DNA of 64,000 bases. Source: an uncultured Bacteroides sp. (lineage in GTDB: Bacteria; Bacteroidota; Bacteroidia; Bacteroidales; Bacteroidaceae). Positions 53,818 to 63,886 of the stretch are shown in pieces (the first letter of the stretch is position 1; every line of letters begins with the position of its first letter). The position numbers were made by a program, and so were the translations under genes. The notes under the pieces are model-generated. The model was not told the DNA's origin and did no database searches. It saw only the letters and a program-made list of their open reading frames with translations. The stretch lies in the NCBI GenBank assembly GCA_949285075.1, contig CASDXF010000005.1, forward strand, positions 29,422 through 93,421, read 5' to 3'.

Positions 53818-54244
53818 TCAGAAACTGTTCTGAATTTCTACAAAAGTTTTTCTTGGCTTAGCGTCTGTTTATAAAAACGGACAAAACCCGAAATTCCCCT
53901 CCAATATTATGTTAAATAAAGTACAGCTAAACGGTACTAAATCCCCATAAATCGCGCGTTTATGACACAAAGAAAAGAAAAGAAAAGAAAAATAAAGCCC
54001 CCTCTTAATCTCCCCCATGAGGGGGGGGAGAAAAAAGCAAATACGCTCACGCGATATGGAATGAAACTTGAGGAAGAGGAAGAAGAGGAAGAGAAGGAAA
54101 AGGAAAAAGGCGAACGTTACGTCATCTTCCCCGAAGGGAAGCGAACCTCCCCAGAAGCTGTTTTGAATTTATCGCCCAAAGCGCGCACGAAAACGGATGC
54201 ATCAAGCTAAGAAAAACTTCTTGGAGAAATTCAAAACAGCTTCT
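53818..54244. repeat. Inverted-repeat region with a possible miniature element
   Basis: AGAAGCTGTTTTGAATTT (54153-54170) and AAATTCAAAACAGCTTCT (54227-54244) are an 18-bp perfect inverted repeat with a 56-bp loop. A third copy, AGAAACTGTTCTGAATTTCT (53818 on), is followed by a stretch that pairs with AAGCTAAGAAAAACTT near 54205. The region therefore resembles a small inverted-repeat element nested in another. An acidic, low-complexity frame (53962-54210) lies inside but looks noncoding. Confidence 0.55.
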
Positions 54245-54383
54245 CACTTTCGAGAGCGAAAGGGGTAGGGGAAGAGGAAGAATTCCCGTTTGTCTCCGTC
54301 TACTGTTAGTTTGTATAATTCAAGAAGTTAGCTGCCTACCGAGAAATAATTGCGAAAAAAGTTAGAAAAAATATCGCAAATAG

Positions 54384-54415
54384 TTTGCATGGTTAATATA
54401 AACCCTCTATATTTG
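54384..54415 (+). promoter_or_regulatory. Promoter of the HU-like gene at 54487
   Basis: TTTG (54384-54387), 20 bp, then TATATTTG (54408-54415), a strong match. Confidence 0.75.
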
Positions 54416-54486
54416 CAGTGTCAATAAGCTTATAGACACAATAAACTAACTAACTTTATTAACAACAAAAACAAAACTATTCAACT

Positions 54487-54987
54487 ATGGCAGTAATTTA
54501 CAAACCATTCCAGTCTACACTGGAGACGAAAGAAAACAAGCGCCTGTTCTACCCCAGAGTGGTATTGACGGGCAACGTGACCACCGCGCAAATAGCGAAA
54601 GAAATCGCGGCGTACAGCTCGCTGACCTCAGGTGACGTGAAAAACGCGCTGGACAACCTCATCACGGTAATGGGACAGCACCTCCAGTCGTCCGAAAGCG
54701 TGACGCTCGACGGCCTCGGGACGTTCCGCCTGACGATGCGCTCCGCCGGAAACGGGGTGGAGACGGCCGAGGAGGTCACGGCCTCCCAAGCCACGCTGAC
54801 GGTGCACTTCTCCCCGGCGACAACCAAGAACCTCGACCGCACGACGGCCACCCGCTCGATGGTGACGGGAGCACGCTGCGTGCGCGTGGATCAGGTCAGC
54901 GCGCCCGACGCGGGGGAACCGCTTCCGCCGGAAGAAGGGGGAGAGGAAGAGGACGACAATCAAGAGTCGCCCGACCCGATAGTGTAG
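54487..54987 (+). CDS. HU-like DNA-binding protein with acidic tail
   Basis: 166 residues. The HU-like core (about 28-125) starts NVTTAQIAKEIAAYSSLTSGDVKNAL with VTLDGLGTFRLTMRS in place of the standard beta-arm entry. The tail (about 135-166) is acidic (PEEGGEEEDDNQESPD). This belongs to the Bacteroidota HU-like group found in many copies per genome. A smalltalk gene follows 225 bp later, a common pairing. Targets are unknown. Confidence 0.85.
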   Translation: MAVIYKPFQSTLETKENKRLFYPRVVLTGNVTTAQIAKEIAAYSSLTSGDVKNALDNLITVMGQHLQSSESVTLDGLGTFRLTMRSAGNGVETAEEVTASQATLTVHFSPATTKNLDRTTATRSMVTGARCVRVDQVSAPDAGEPLPPEEGGEEEDDNQESPDPIV

Positions 54988-55000
54988 CGCTCGAAACTAA

Positions 55001-55030
55001 ACTAAACCGGACTAAACCGGACTAAACCGT
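55001..55030. repeat. Three 10-bp tandem units (ACTAAACCGG)
   Basis: ACTAAACCGG at 55001 and 55011, and ACTAAACCGT at 55021. The following 160 bp contain small perfect hairpins (CGCCGTAAGCGGCG; TGTCA with TGACA), so the region may form a structured RNA before the smalltalk gene. Confidence 0.6.
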
Positions 55031-55211
55031 AGACTTGACTCGCCGTAAGCGGCGGGAGGAGGTGTCAGCGCTTGACATCCCCTCAGGAGGGCGCATACTC
55101 CGCAACGACCCGGAGACGCTCCTCCACCGCCCTTCGACGTACTAACTGTTCTGACATTCTTAAACTATCACTCAAAAACTAACGACTTAACGAAAGGAGG
55201 TGTATACCGCG

Positions 55212-55316
55212 ATGGCAATCAAGAAATCCGTATGGGATATCGTCCTAAAGGCGATAATCGCCGTGGCCTCGGCCATTCTCGGGGCCATAGGGGGCAGCGC
55301 GATGAACGTTCCCTGA
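55212..55316 (+). CDS. Smalltalk-type small protein
   Basis: 34 residues: a hydrophobic helix starting MAIKKSVWDIVLKAIIAVAS and ending SAMNVP. This matches the short 'smalltalk' family found next to HU-like proteins in Bacteroidales. It starts with ATG and has a very strong ribosome site (AAAGGAGGTG, 55193-55202), rare in the phylum. It is too short for most gene callers. Function is unknown; it may insert in the membrane. Confidence 0.85.
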   Translation: MAIKKSVWDIVLKAIIAVASAILGAIGGSAMNVP

Positions 55317-55441
55317 GGAAATTGAGAATTAAAAATTAAAAAATTAGCGGTGAAGAGGCGGTCGTCCCGGCCCGCCGGAGGCGACCGCCTTCATCGCTAA
55401 CGGCTAAACACAGATTACTAACAAATTCAAAAACTAAACTT

Positions 55442-58400
55442 ATGACTCAAAAGACAAAGCCTAAGCGAGCGCTTGACCGGCGATGCCGGCTGGCGCTGCT
55501 GCTCGCCTGCCTCCCCTTCTGTTGGGGGCATGCGCAACAAAGTATCAGTCTGGACATTCCCCGTGTCGTTCCGGTCTCTCCAGAGGCGGCGATGATGGAA
55601 AAGTTCCAGTCCTACCCCATTGACCTGTGCACGGGCGTGCCGGAAGTCACCATCCCGCTATATAATATAGAAACGGGCGAGCTGACTATCCCCGTCACGC
55701 TAAGCTACCACGCCTCGGGCCTGAAGCCGAAGGAGCGCAGCGGACTGGCGGGCACGGGATGGACGCTGAATCTCGACCCTTCCATCAGCCGGCAGATTAA
55801 CGGAGTCCGCGACGAGGACAGGTACGGATGGTTCAACCGCTTCGACTCGTGGAACACCGTGCCCGTCGGACAGCAGGCACAGTACGAGTATTATACCAAG
55901 AAGCTCGACAACACTTACGACACTTATCCGGACAAGTTCACCTACAAGTTGCCCAATGGCGGCAGCTCGGGTTACTTCGACAACCAGTTCAGCCCGCTCC
56001 GGACCGCTCCTCGCACAAACGACAAGGTCGTGTTCGACGGGGCAAACCATATCGAAATTAAGGATGCCGAGGGCATACGCTACCGTTTCGGAGGAGAGTA
56101 TGAAAAGACGGGCAACTACATCACCCGGTGGCTGTGCGAGGGTATCTACTCGCCCCGAAGCGGAGGAGCGTTGGCTACCTTCTCCTACGATACCCAACTG
56201 TTTCTGAGTAACCCCAACGAGTTCTATAACCTGAATGACCAGTTGATATTCGTCTCCCGTGACGACAACGACGACGAGGTAATCATGATTGACCAGAACA
56301 GCAATAACTACTATGAGCTGACGGCCAACAGCAGCGGCGAGGACGCGGAACCCCATCGCCGGGTCATCCTTCCTTCGGAAACGGAGACCAACTACACGCC
56401 CAGTCCGCATTATCTTCCCGGAGAGATTACGCTCTCCCGACTGCAAGAGGTACGTTTCAAGGGGAACAAATTGAGCGTGTACTACGGAGCCACCGGAGAA
56501 GTGCCGAACAACAGCGACGTGTACGACCGCATCGAGGTACGTAACGAGGATGGCGAGCTTGTACGGCTCATCAAGTTCCACATTACGCCCTACAACGACA
56601 AAACCTCGCTGACAAAGCTCGACTCGGTAGTCATTTCCGCTCCGGGAACGAAAGACCGCATTTACCGTTTCGCTTACTACGACTCTTACGCCGTTCCTTC
56701 CATCTACACCACGAACGTGGATCATTGGGGCTTCTGCAACGGGCCGGAGGGGAGCGAACTGCATACCATCCCCAGTATACGTCAGAAGGTCAAATTAGAC
56801 CGTAGCGGACTCGGTAGCTCCGTATGGCAGACGGTACATTACGAGGGGATCAGCCGCGAACCGAACGCCACCGCCACCCGCTACGGCGTTCTCTGGGAGG
56901 TGACCGACCCGCTCGGCGCGCGTACCCGGTTCACCTACGAGGGCAACGCGGCGGCTTTCCGCGACAACTCGAAGGACAAGAGCCGCCGGGACTACCTCCA
57001 CCCCGTAGGCGGCCTGCGCGTCAGCCAGACGGAAGTCTACGATCCCCGCAGCGGGCGCAGGACACGACGGCTGTACCGCTACGGACTGACCCGGGAGAAG
57101 GACCGGACGTACGAGCCGATATGGGGCGGCGGAGCCGTCAAGCACCTCGTGACGCAGCGCGACTACTATTCGGAAATGGAAGTGTACGCACATGACCCGT
57201 ACAATCTGTTCCACTGGCAGGAACACGCCGCGGTCTATCATTCCATGCCGGTGTCCGACATCAGCTTCAACGGCGGCTCTGCGGTGATGTACAACGTGGT
57301 CGAGGAGTCCGTCCGAGGCGAGGGCGGCGACTACCCGCAATATAAGAATATGTACTACTACGACGTACGCACCCACGACTTCGAGGACGCGCTGACATGG
57401 AGCGACAGCGACCCGCACGGCTCCGTAATGGAACTGCTGGCCGAAGGCGATTCGGAAGAGATAGCGTCCCTGCTCCGGCCCGAACCTTACAGCTATCCCG
57501 AACCCTCCGACGACTTCGGGCAGGGAGGGAGCGACCAGATGAACGGCGCATTGCTGATGACCGACCACTACCTCGGCGGGCGGCTTCAGGAGAGTCGGGA
57601 AAACGTATATGAAAGGCATCACTTCTGGGCGAGCGAGACGGAGTTCACCGTTCCCGAACGGAAGATGATTATCTCCCTTGACGACTTTCTCGAAAACAAC
57701 TACGAGGGCGACGTATTCACCACGCGCTCCTATATTGCCGACGTGTACTCGGTGCGCTCGCTGAAGGCTGAGGTCACTACCCGCTACTTCACCGACGAGG
57801 GCGACGACACGCTCAGGGTCCGCAAGGATTACGGTTACGGCTATGTATTCTCCGACCCGCACTCCCCGCTCAGCCCGACCCGCGTGGAGACGCTGACCGG
57901 TGACGGAAGGCTTTCCGCGGACGACTACGAGTATCTTGACGGCTATCCCGGCGTGCTGTCCATGCACCGCCACGTCGAGGAGGGAGACACGGTGGAGAGC
58001 AGGATACTTTTCCGCGAGAACACTCCGCTCCCCGAGAGGGTACAGTCGCGCGCGGGTTCAGCCCCTTACCGCGACGAGGTGGTGTACACCGCTTACGACG
58101 GCAACGGCAACCCGACGGAAATACGGGGAAAGGACGGCACTCCCGTCAGCTTCATCTGGAGTTACCGCAACCGGTTCCCAATCGCCAAGATAGAGAACGC
58201 CTCTATCGGCGAGATACACGCCGCTCTCGGGGATTCCGACCTCGACGATCTGGCGTCGGTAGCCAAGCCTGACGCGGCGGCGGTAAGCTCCATCAACGAG
58301 CTCCGGACACTCCTTCCCTCCGCCCGGGTGACTACCTACCTGTACGAGCCCCTGAACGGGGTGACGGAGATAACCGACCCGAACGGGACGGTATCGAAAT

Positions 58401-58492
58401 TCGAGTACGACAGCCGCTCCCGACTGACGGAAAGCTCCTACATGGACGGGACGATGAAAGCCGTGCTCGGAAAGTGGGTCTACAACTGGTAA
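55442..58492 (+). CDS. Bacteroidota RHS/YD-repeat protein
   Basis: 1016 residues. A signal peptide (about 17-31, ending GHAQ) is followed by a YD/RHS-type start (SISLDIPRVVPVSPEAAMMEKF and VPEVTIPLYNIETGELTIPVTLSYHASG). Many beta repeats run to the end (RFTYEGNAAAFRDN and EYDSRSRLTESSYMDG). It lacks an RHS core with a toxin tail. It is likely a secreted partner or carrier next to the toxin-bearing protein downstream, 93 bp away. Confidence 0.8.
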   Translation: MTQKTKPKRALDRRCRLALLLACLPFCWGHAQQSISLDIPRVVPVSPEAAMMEKFQSYPIDLCTGVPEVTIPLYNIETGELTIPVTLSYHASGLKPKERSGLAGTGWTLNLDPSISRQINGVRDEDRYGWFNRFDSWNTVPVGQQAQYEYYTKKLDNTYDTYPDKFTYKLPNGGSSGYFDNQFSPLRTAPRTNDKVVFDGANHIEIKDAEGIRYRFGGEYEKTGNYITRWLCEGIYSPRSGGALATFSYDTQLFLSNPNEFYNLNDQLIFVSRDDNDDEVIMIDQNSNNYYELTANSSGEDAEPHRRVILPSETETNYTPSPHYLPGEITLSRLQEVRFKGNKLSVYYGATGEVPNNSDVYDRIEVRNEDGELVRLIKFHITPYNDKTSLTKLDSVVISAPGTKDRIYRFAYYDSYAVPSIYTTNVDHWGFCNGPEGSELHTIPSIRQKVKLDRSGLGSSVWQTVHYEGISREPNATATRYGVLWEVTDPLGARTRFTYEGNAAAFRDNSKDKSRRDYLHPVGGLRVSQTEVYDPRSGRRTRRLYRYGLTREKDRTYEPIWGGGAVKHLVTQRDYYSEMEVYAHDPYNLFHWQEHAAVYHSMPVSDISFNGGSAVMYNVVEESVRGEGGDYPQYKNMYYYDVRTHDFEDALTWSDSDPHGSVMELLAEGDSEEIASLLRPEPYSYPEPSDDFGQGGSDQMNGALLMTDHYLGGRLQESRENVYERHHFWASETEFTVPERKMIISLDDFLENNYEGDVFTTRSYIADVYSVRSLKAEVTTRYFTDEGDDTLRVRKDYGYGYVFSDPHSPLSPTRVETLTGDGRLSADDYEYLDGYPGVLSMHRHVEEGDTVESRILFRENTPLPERVQSRAGSAPYRDEVVYTAYDGNGNPTEIRGKDGTPVSFIWSYRNRFPIAKIENASIGEIHAALGDSDLDDLASVAKPDAAAVSSINELRTLLPSARVTTYLYEPLNGVTEITDPNGTVSKFEYDSRSRLTESSYMDGTMKAVLGKWVYNW

Positions 58493-58585
58493 GCGGTTAG
58501 CTGATGATTAATGATTAATGATTAGTGATCCAATGCCTGACTCACCACTTAACATGACTACTTAAAACTCAAAAACTAACGGATT

Positions 58586-61500
58586 ATGACACGCTTATTA
58601 TTATCATTCATTCTGTCGCTACTCATGGCGACGGCCCTTTACGGGCAAAGCGGCGGAACCGGCCTCGGGGACGCCATCGATCTCGGCCGACAGACCGGGC
58701 CTTTCGACCTTCGGGTCTCCTACAACACCTCCGGGCTGAGCGACAACTACTCCTGTCCACGGAACACCGACCCGTCGGGAAAGGACGCGTACTTCCGCGT
58801 CGAGCTTGACAGCTCATATTACGTGAACGTGTATAACGAGACGGACTGGCTCGCGTGGACGAACGTGCACTGCCTCGACCTGTCCGGTAAGGAGATCCTA
58901 CACGGAGCGGCGAGCCACTACGCCAACGGATACGCGCAGCTCGCGCTGCCGGCGGGAACCTTCCATATCGTGGTGGAGACCTCGGCGAGCCGCTACGGGG
59001 AGACGATCCCAGAGGGAGAGGTCAGCCTCCGGTTCCGGAGCGAACCGCGCCGTCAGGGAGAGGACTTCTCACGGCCCATCGACCTCGGAAGCTTCGGGGA
59101 GGCCTTCGAGATCAGACGAGACCAGACGGACTTCGTGGACTATCTGCTGGACTACGGGCTGACCGGAGACTGGATGACCGACGAGGCGAGAAGGGACATC
59201 GTGTACCGCTTCTCACTGACCGTACCCATGGAGGTGACGCTGAACAACGCCGGCTCGGGAGAAGGCCCGTACAACGCCCGCAACACCTACCGCACGACGC
59301 TGATGACCGCCGGAATGGACTCCATAGACAGGGCGGCGAGGTACGAGCTCATGCCGGGAGACTACTACATCTACACGTGGTGCCATCAGCGGGGAAACCC
59401 CGTCAACCTCGTCACCAACCTGTCCGGAACGCCGCTGCCCGAAGGGTCGGACAGCCGGTGGCCGATAAGCCTCGGAGAGCACGCCTCCGGATTCAACGCG
59501 TCCGCGAGCTACGACACAAGGCGGAGCCTCCGGAGCCAAAGCAACGCGAAGACGGGAAAGGAGGGCTACTTCAGCCTGACGCTCAACGCGCCCATGGAGG
59601 TGACGCTCGACTGCCTCGGCTCAGGGGTGGCCGACACTCACCTGAGCGTCAGCGACGAGGACCGGAAGAGGGTCGGGGAGAACGACGACACCGGCTCGGG
59701 AGAGAACCCGAGGCAGTCGAGGGTGTCTTTCCCGGCGCTCCCCGCCGGAACCTACCTGATTACCGTTGACGGGGCCACCGACGGAGAGGTAAGGCTCAAC
59801 GCCTCGGGAAGGACGCTCGGGGAGCCGGGAGACCTGCTGATTACCGCCATAGATATCGGGAGCAGGGCCGGAGGATTCACCTTCTCCGACACCCGGAACA
59901 CCGCCGGGGGATACACGGACGCTTACCGGGGAACACCCGCCAACGACGTGTTCTACCGGCTGACGCTGACCGCCCAGATGCCCGTCGAGATTTCCCACGG
60001 GGGGTCGGAGGTCAAGGAGACGCGGATGACCCTGTTAGCCAGCGACGGAGTGACGGTTCTCCGGAGCGGGGAAGGATACCTCGACATTCCCGATATGCCC
60101 GCGGGCACCTACTACATCGTTTCCGAGGGAGAGTCGGAGAACGGAATCATCACCACGACGGTTACCGCCACCGGGGAGACCGGACCCCTGACCATGACGG
60201 AGAGCGTTCCCTACACGCTCGCCTTCACGCCGACGGTGGCGAGCGACGACGCGGCGACGCTCGGGGACGGAGAGGCGCGCCACGAGGCGCAGTACTATGA
60301 CGCGTTCGGAAACCCCGAGCAGCTCGTGGAGCTCGGCGTGTCACCCTACGGGGCGGGCCTGTACACCCTTCAGGAATACGACGCGCTGAACCGGGAGGTA
60401 CGCTCGTGGCTGCCCGTGACGCTGGAGGGAGAGAAGGGCGCGAGGGCCAATCCCGACGTCCTGAGGGAGGCGGCCCGCTCCTTCGCCCCCTACGGGAGCG
60501 ACGGAAGGCCTTACTCGGAGAAGGTGTACGGCAACTCGGCGCTGGACGAGGTGCTGAGGGAGTACGGTCCGGGAGAGGACTGGAAGCGCGGGGAAAGGCC
60601 GGTAAGGACCGACCGGATGACGAACCGGCGGGGAGACGGCCGACTTTCCGCCCGGGCGTACGGCGTGGAGGGAAACTCGCTGACCTGCTCCGGGGAGTAT
60701 CCGGCGGGGAGGCTGAGCGTGGTCCGCGCGACCGACGAGGACGGCAACGAGACCTACGAGTTCAGGGACGCCGCGCTTGACCGGGTCGTGCTGAGCCGTC
60801 AGGTGAACGGCGACGAGCTTCACGACACCTACACGGTGTACGACGGCTTCGGCAACGTACGCTTCGTCCTTCCGCCCGCCGCGGCCGACGCGCTGAGCGC
60901 CGAGGGCTCATGGAGCGGGGACGGCGAAGTCTTGAAGAAATACGCCTACGTCTACCGCTACGACGACCGCAACCGTATGGTCTACAAGCGGCTGCCCGGA
61001 GCGGAGCCGATATACACGGTGTACGACGCCGCGGACCGGCCCGTATTCACGCAGGACGGAGACCGGAGGGAGAAAGGGGAATGGACGTTCAACATAGTGG
61101 ACGCCTTCAACCGGACTGTATTGACGGGAACGTGCAAGAACGTGTTGGACTACACGGCCAACCCGCTCGGCGAATCGGTCGTGACGGCGGAATGGGCGAG
61201 CGCCACGAACGCCCTGAAGGGATACGCGGTGACCGGCGTCGCCCTGACAAGCCCGACGGTACAGGCGGCGAACTATTACGACCATTACGGGTTTCTGGGA
61301 CTGAACGGCATCCCGAATGACGCGACTACCGCTTACGGAGCGGTTGAAGGCTACGGCGAACGCTACGCCGGCGGCTGCAAGGGACAGCTGACGGGCGTTT
61401 GGCGGGCCAGTCTCGGGGACGGAAGCCTGCCGGCCTACGACGTAAGCTACTACGATAACCGCTACCGTATGGTTCAGCGGAGAGGCATCAACGGAAGCGG

Positions 61501-63385
61501 GGAGCGGACAGCCACCTATACGGCCTACAGCTTCACCGGACAGCCGCTGAGGGTCAAGAGGACGCGGGGAGCGGACACGGAAACGCTGACCTACGCCTAC
61601 GACAACGCCGACAGGCTGCTGACGGTGGACTATAGCCTGAACGGAGCGGCGGAGGAGAGGCTCGTCGATAACGTCTACGACGAGATAGGCCGCCTCATTT
61701 CCGAGCGGCGCAACGGAAACGCCAAGCTGAAGACGGACTACGCCTATAACGTCCGCTCGTGGATTACGGGAATAAACGGACCGCTCTTCACCCAGACGCT
61801 CCGCTATCAGGAGAGCTTCGCCGGAAGCGAGCCGCGCTTCAACGGAAACATCAGCTGCGCGCAGTGGAAATCCGGGAACTCCACGGCAAGGAAGGGTTAC
61901 CGCTTCGCCTACGACGGCCTGAGCAGGATGACCAATGCCATTTACGGCGAGGGGGACGACATGGCGGCCAACGTCGACCGCTTCAACGAGCAAATTACGG
62001 GCTACGACAAGATGGGGAACATCCTCGGGCTGCTGCGCTACGGGCAGATTTCCTCCACCGGTTACGGCTTGGTGGATAACCTGAACCTGACGTATGACGG
62101 TAATCAACTGCTGGCCGTCCGTGACAACGCCACGAACGGTGTCTACGGCAACGGCATGGAATTTAAGGACGGGGCGAACGCCACGGTAGAGTACGAATAC
62201 GACGCGAACGGCAACCTGACCAAAGATTTGAACAAGAATATTTCTGATATTGAATATAATTGCTTAAATTTGCCAAGTCAGGTAACGTTTGGTAACGGTA
62301 ATGCCATTAAGTACGAGTACGCGGCGGACGGAACGAAACTCCGCGCCGTGCATACCGTTGACGGCAAGACCACGACGACGGACTACCGTGGCAACGCGGT
62401 CTATGAGAACGGCGAGCTGAAGATGCTGCTGAACGAAGCGGGGTACGTCAGTTTCCCCGACAGGAAGTTCCACTTCTACATCAAGGATCATCAGGGAAAT
62501 GTACGTGTAGTGGCAGATGCCGAGGGTAATGTGGAAGAGGTGAACGACTACTATCCCTTCGGAGGGTTGATGTCGAGCGCCACGGCCAACGGCTTCCAAC
62601 CGTACAAGTACAACGGGAAGGAGCTTGACCGCGAGGCGGGGCTTGATCTGTACGACTACGGGGCGAGGTTCTATGACCCGGCGATAGGACGGTTCATGAC
62701 CGTGGATCCCCAGTCTGATAAACTCTATCCGTGGAGTCCATACGGATACTGCTTGAATAATCCGGTTAAATTGGTAGATCAGGATGGAGAACTTCCCGTA
62801 ATCTTGATACCTATCTTGAAAGGATTGGCGGGAGGAGTTATAGATTTCGGAGTTCAAATGGGCTTGAATATGGCACGAGGTGACGATTTTTCTGAGGCTT
62901 TTAATAATGTAGACTGGACAAGCGTCGGAGCGTCTGCAGTCAGTTTTGCGGTCGAAACTGGTTTTTCTACTGCTACAAAAGTGGCTGTTCAAGCTACGGC
63001 TATAACGTCGGATGCCGTGATGGATTATTCAATAGAAAATAAATTTGATTATTCAACTTTCTTAGGAGGAAATAAATCTATTGGAAAAACAATGACGGAC
63101 GCTGCCGCATCTACTTTACCGGGATTGGGAGGTGACCGGCTAATTAAAGGATTTGACAAAGCCATTTCAAAAGATTTGTCCTCTAAAGGGGCTGCAACTT
63201 TGACTAAGGAGACCAAAAACGCAATGAGAAATGCCCAGAAATTGGTGAATAGCAAACAGTTCAAGACCGGAGCAAATGTTGTTGAGTCAGCGGTAGGAGG
63301 TACTGCGGGAAAAATCGTGGAAGAGTTGAAAGAGGAGAAATTGAGACTGGAAGAATTAGAAAAATTAAAGAAACTAAACCCTTGA
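58586..63385 (+). CDS. RHS repeat protein with four N-terminal beta modules and an AT-rich C-terminal tail
   Basis: 1599 residues. A signal peptide (about 1-20, ending LYGQ) is followed by four similar beta modules of about 130 residues (starting near GLGDAIDLG, FSRPIDLGSFG, RWPISLGEHASG and TAIDIGSRAGG). Next comes a DUF6443-like start (ARHEAQYYDAFGNPEQLVE), then RHS repeats and the core DYYPFGGLMSSATANG / YDYGARFYDPAIGRFMTVDP. The final 198 residues (from 62789) are AT-rich with no known toxin motif and a Glu/Lys-rich end. This is the layout of polymorphic toxins: a delivered core and a variable tail. Confidence 0.85.
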   Translation: MTRLLLSFILSLLMATALYGQSGGTGLGDAIDLGRQTGPFDLRVSYNTSGLSDNYSCPRNTDPSGKDAYFRVELDSSYYVNVYNETDWLAWTNVHCLDLSGKEILHGAASHYANGYAQLALPAGTFHIVVETSASRYGETIPEGEVSLRFRSEPRRQGEDFSRPIDLGSFGEAFEIRRDQTDFVDYLLDYGLTGDWMTDEARRDIVYRFSLTVPMEVTLNNAGSGEGPYNARNTYRTTLMTAGMDSIDRAARYELMPGDYYIYTWCHQRGNPVNLVTNLSGTPLPEGSDSRWPISLGEHASGFNASASYDTRRSLRSQSNAKTGKEGYFSLTLNAPMEVTLDCLGSGVADTHLSVSDEDRKRVGENDDTGSGENPRQSRVSFPALPAGTYLITVDGATDGEVRLNASGRTLGEPGDLLITAIDIGSRAGGFTFSDTRNTAGGYTDAYRGTPANDVFYRLTLTAQMPVEISHGGSEVKETRMTLLASDGVTVLRSGEGYLDIPDMPAGTYYIVSEGESENGIITTTVTATGETGPLTMTESVPYTLAFTPTVASDDAATLGDGEARHEAQYYDAFGNPEQLVELGVSPYGAGLYTLQEYDALNREVRSWLPVTLEGEKGARANPDVLREAARSFAPYGSDGRPYSEKVYGNSALDEVLREYGPGEDWKRGERPVRTDRMTNRRGDGRLSARAYGVEGNSLTCSGEYPAGRLSVVRATDEDGNETYEFRDAALDRVVLSRQVNGDELHDTYTVYDGFGNVRFVLPPAAADALSAEGSWSGDGEVLKKYAYVYRYDDRNRMVYKRLPGAEPIYTVYDAADRPVFTQDGDRREKGEWTFNIVDAFNRTVLTGTCKNVLDYTANPLGESVVTAEWASATNALKGYAVTGVALTSPTVQAANYYDHYGFLGLNGIPNDATTAYGAVEGYGERYAGGCKGQLTGVWRASLGDGSLPAYDVSYYDNRYRMVQRRGINGSGERTATYTAYSFTGQPLRVKRTRGADTETLTYAYDNADRLLTVDYSLNGAAEERLVDNVYDEIGRLISERRNGNAKLKTDYAYNVRSWITGINGPLFTQTLRYQESFAGSEPRFNGNISCAQWKSGNSTARKGYRFAYDGLSRMTNAIYGEGDDMAANVDRFNEQITGYDKMGNILGLLRYGQISSTGYGLVDNLNLTYDGNQLLAVRDNATNGVYGNGMEFKDGANATVEYEYDANGNLTKDLNKNISDIEYNCLNLPSQVTFGNGNAIKYEYAADGTKLRAVHTVDGKTTTTDYRGNAVYENGELKMLLNEAGYVSFPDRKFHFYIKDHQGNVRVVADAEGNVEEVNDYYPFGGLMSSATANGFQPYKYNGKELDREAGLDLYDYGARFYDPAIGRFMTVDPQSDKLYPWSPYGYCLNNPVKLVDQDGELPVILIPILKGLAGGVIDFGVQMGLNMARGDDFSEAFNNVDWTSVGASAVSFAVETGFSTATKVAVQATAITSDAVMDYSIENKFDYSTFLGGNKSIGKTMTDAAASTLPGLGGDRLIKGFDKAISKDLSSKGAATLTKETKNAMRNAQKLVNSKQFKTGANVVESAVGGTAGKIVEELKEEKLRLEELEKLKKLNP

Positions 63386-63391
63386 TGAATT

Positions 63392-63787
63392 ATGATAAAA
63401 AAAAGACCGACTGTCAATAAAGAACAGCCTCAATTGAGTAAGGGCTATATTATTTTTGCAACCATCGGTGGAATCATTCTTTTTATTGCGTTTGGATATA
63501 CGGTAAGAATGTGCGTGGGAATTAAAAAACATCCGCAATATACGATAGGGATTGTTACCAAGTTACATGAAGAAAGAACGCCTCCGGTTTTCGATTATGT
63601 ATTCTTCGTAGATGGTATAATGTATGAAGGTAGTAAACATATGTCCATATCAAATATAGATTTTGAATGGGTTTATCCGGGTGATACCGTTTATGTCATT
63701 TATGAAGAAGGATGGCCGGAAAACAATGTATTAAAAAGAAAGAATAAAAATGGAAGTACTCCTCTTGTGTCACCAGTCAAAAGGTGA
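63392..63787 (+). CDS. Candidate immunity protein with one membrane helix
   Basis: 131 residues: a short cytosolic start, a membrane helix (about 19-41) and a soluble beta-rich domain (about 50-115, YTIGIVTKLHEERTPPVFDYVFF). It begins 6 bp after the RHS gene and is AT-rich like its tail, the usual arrangement for an immunity gene. No known family is recognised, so the role is an inference. Confidence 0.6.
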   Translation: MIKKRPTVNKEQPQLSKGYIIFATIGGIILFIAFGYTVRMCVGIKKHPQYTIGIVTKLHEERTPPVFDYVFFVDGIMYEGSKHMSISNIDFEWVYPGDTVYVIYEEGWPENNVLKRKNKNGSTPLVSPVKR

Positions 63788-63836
63788 TTCAAATGGGTGA
63801 TAGAATTAATGCAATATTGTTTTAAACCGTAGGATT

Positions 63837-63880
63837 AGTCCCGATATAAATCTGTAAACAAATTTATATCGGGACTTTTT
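63837..63880 (+). terminator. Terminator after the candidate immunity gene
   Basis: A perfect 15-bp stem AGTCCCGATATAAAT/ATTTATATCGGGACT with a 10-nt loop, then five T. Confidence 0.85.
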
Positions 63881-63886
63881 AATAAA

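Noticed and set aside
53962-54210. An 82-codon plus-strand frame rich in Glu and Lys
   Set aside because: Low complexity from AAGAAAA and GAGGAAGA runs inside an inverted-repeat region, with no similarity I can see and no ribosome site.
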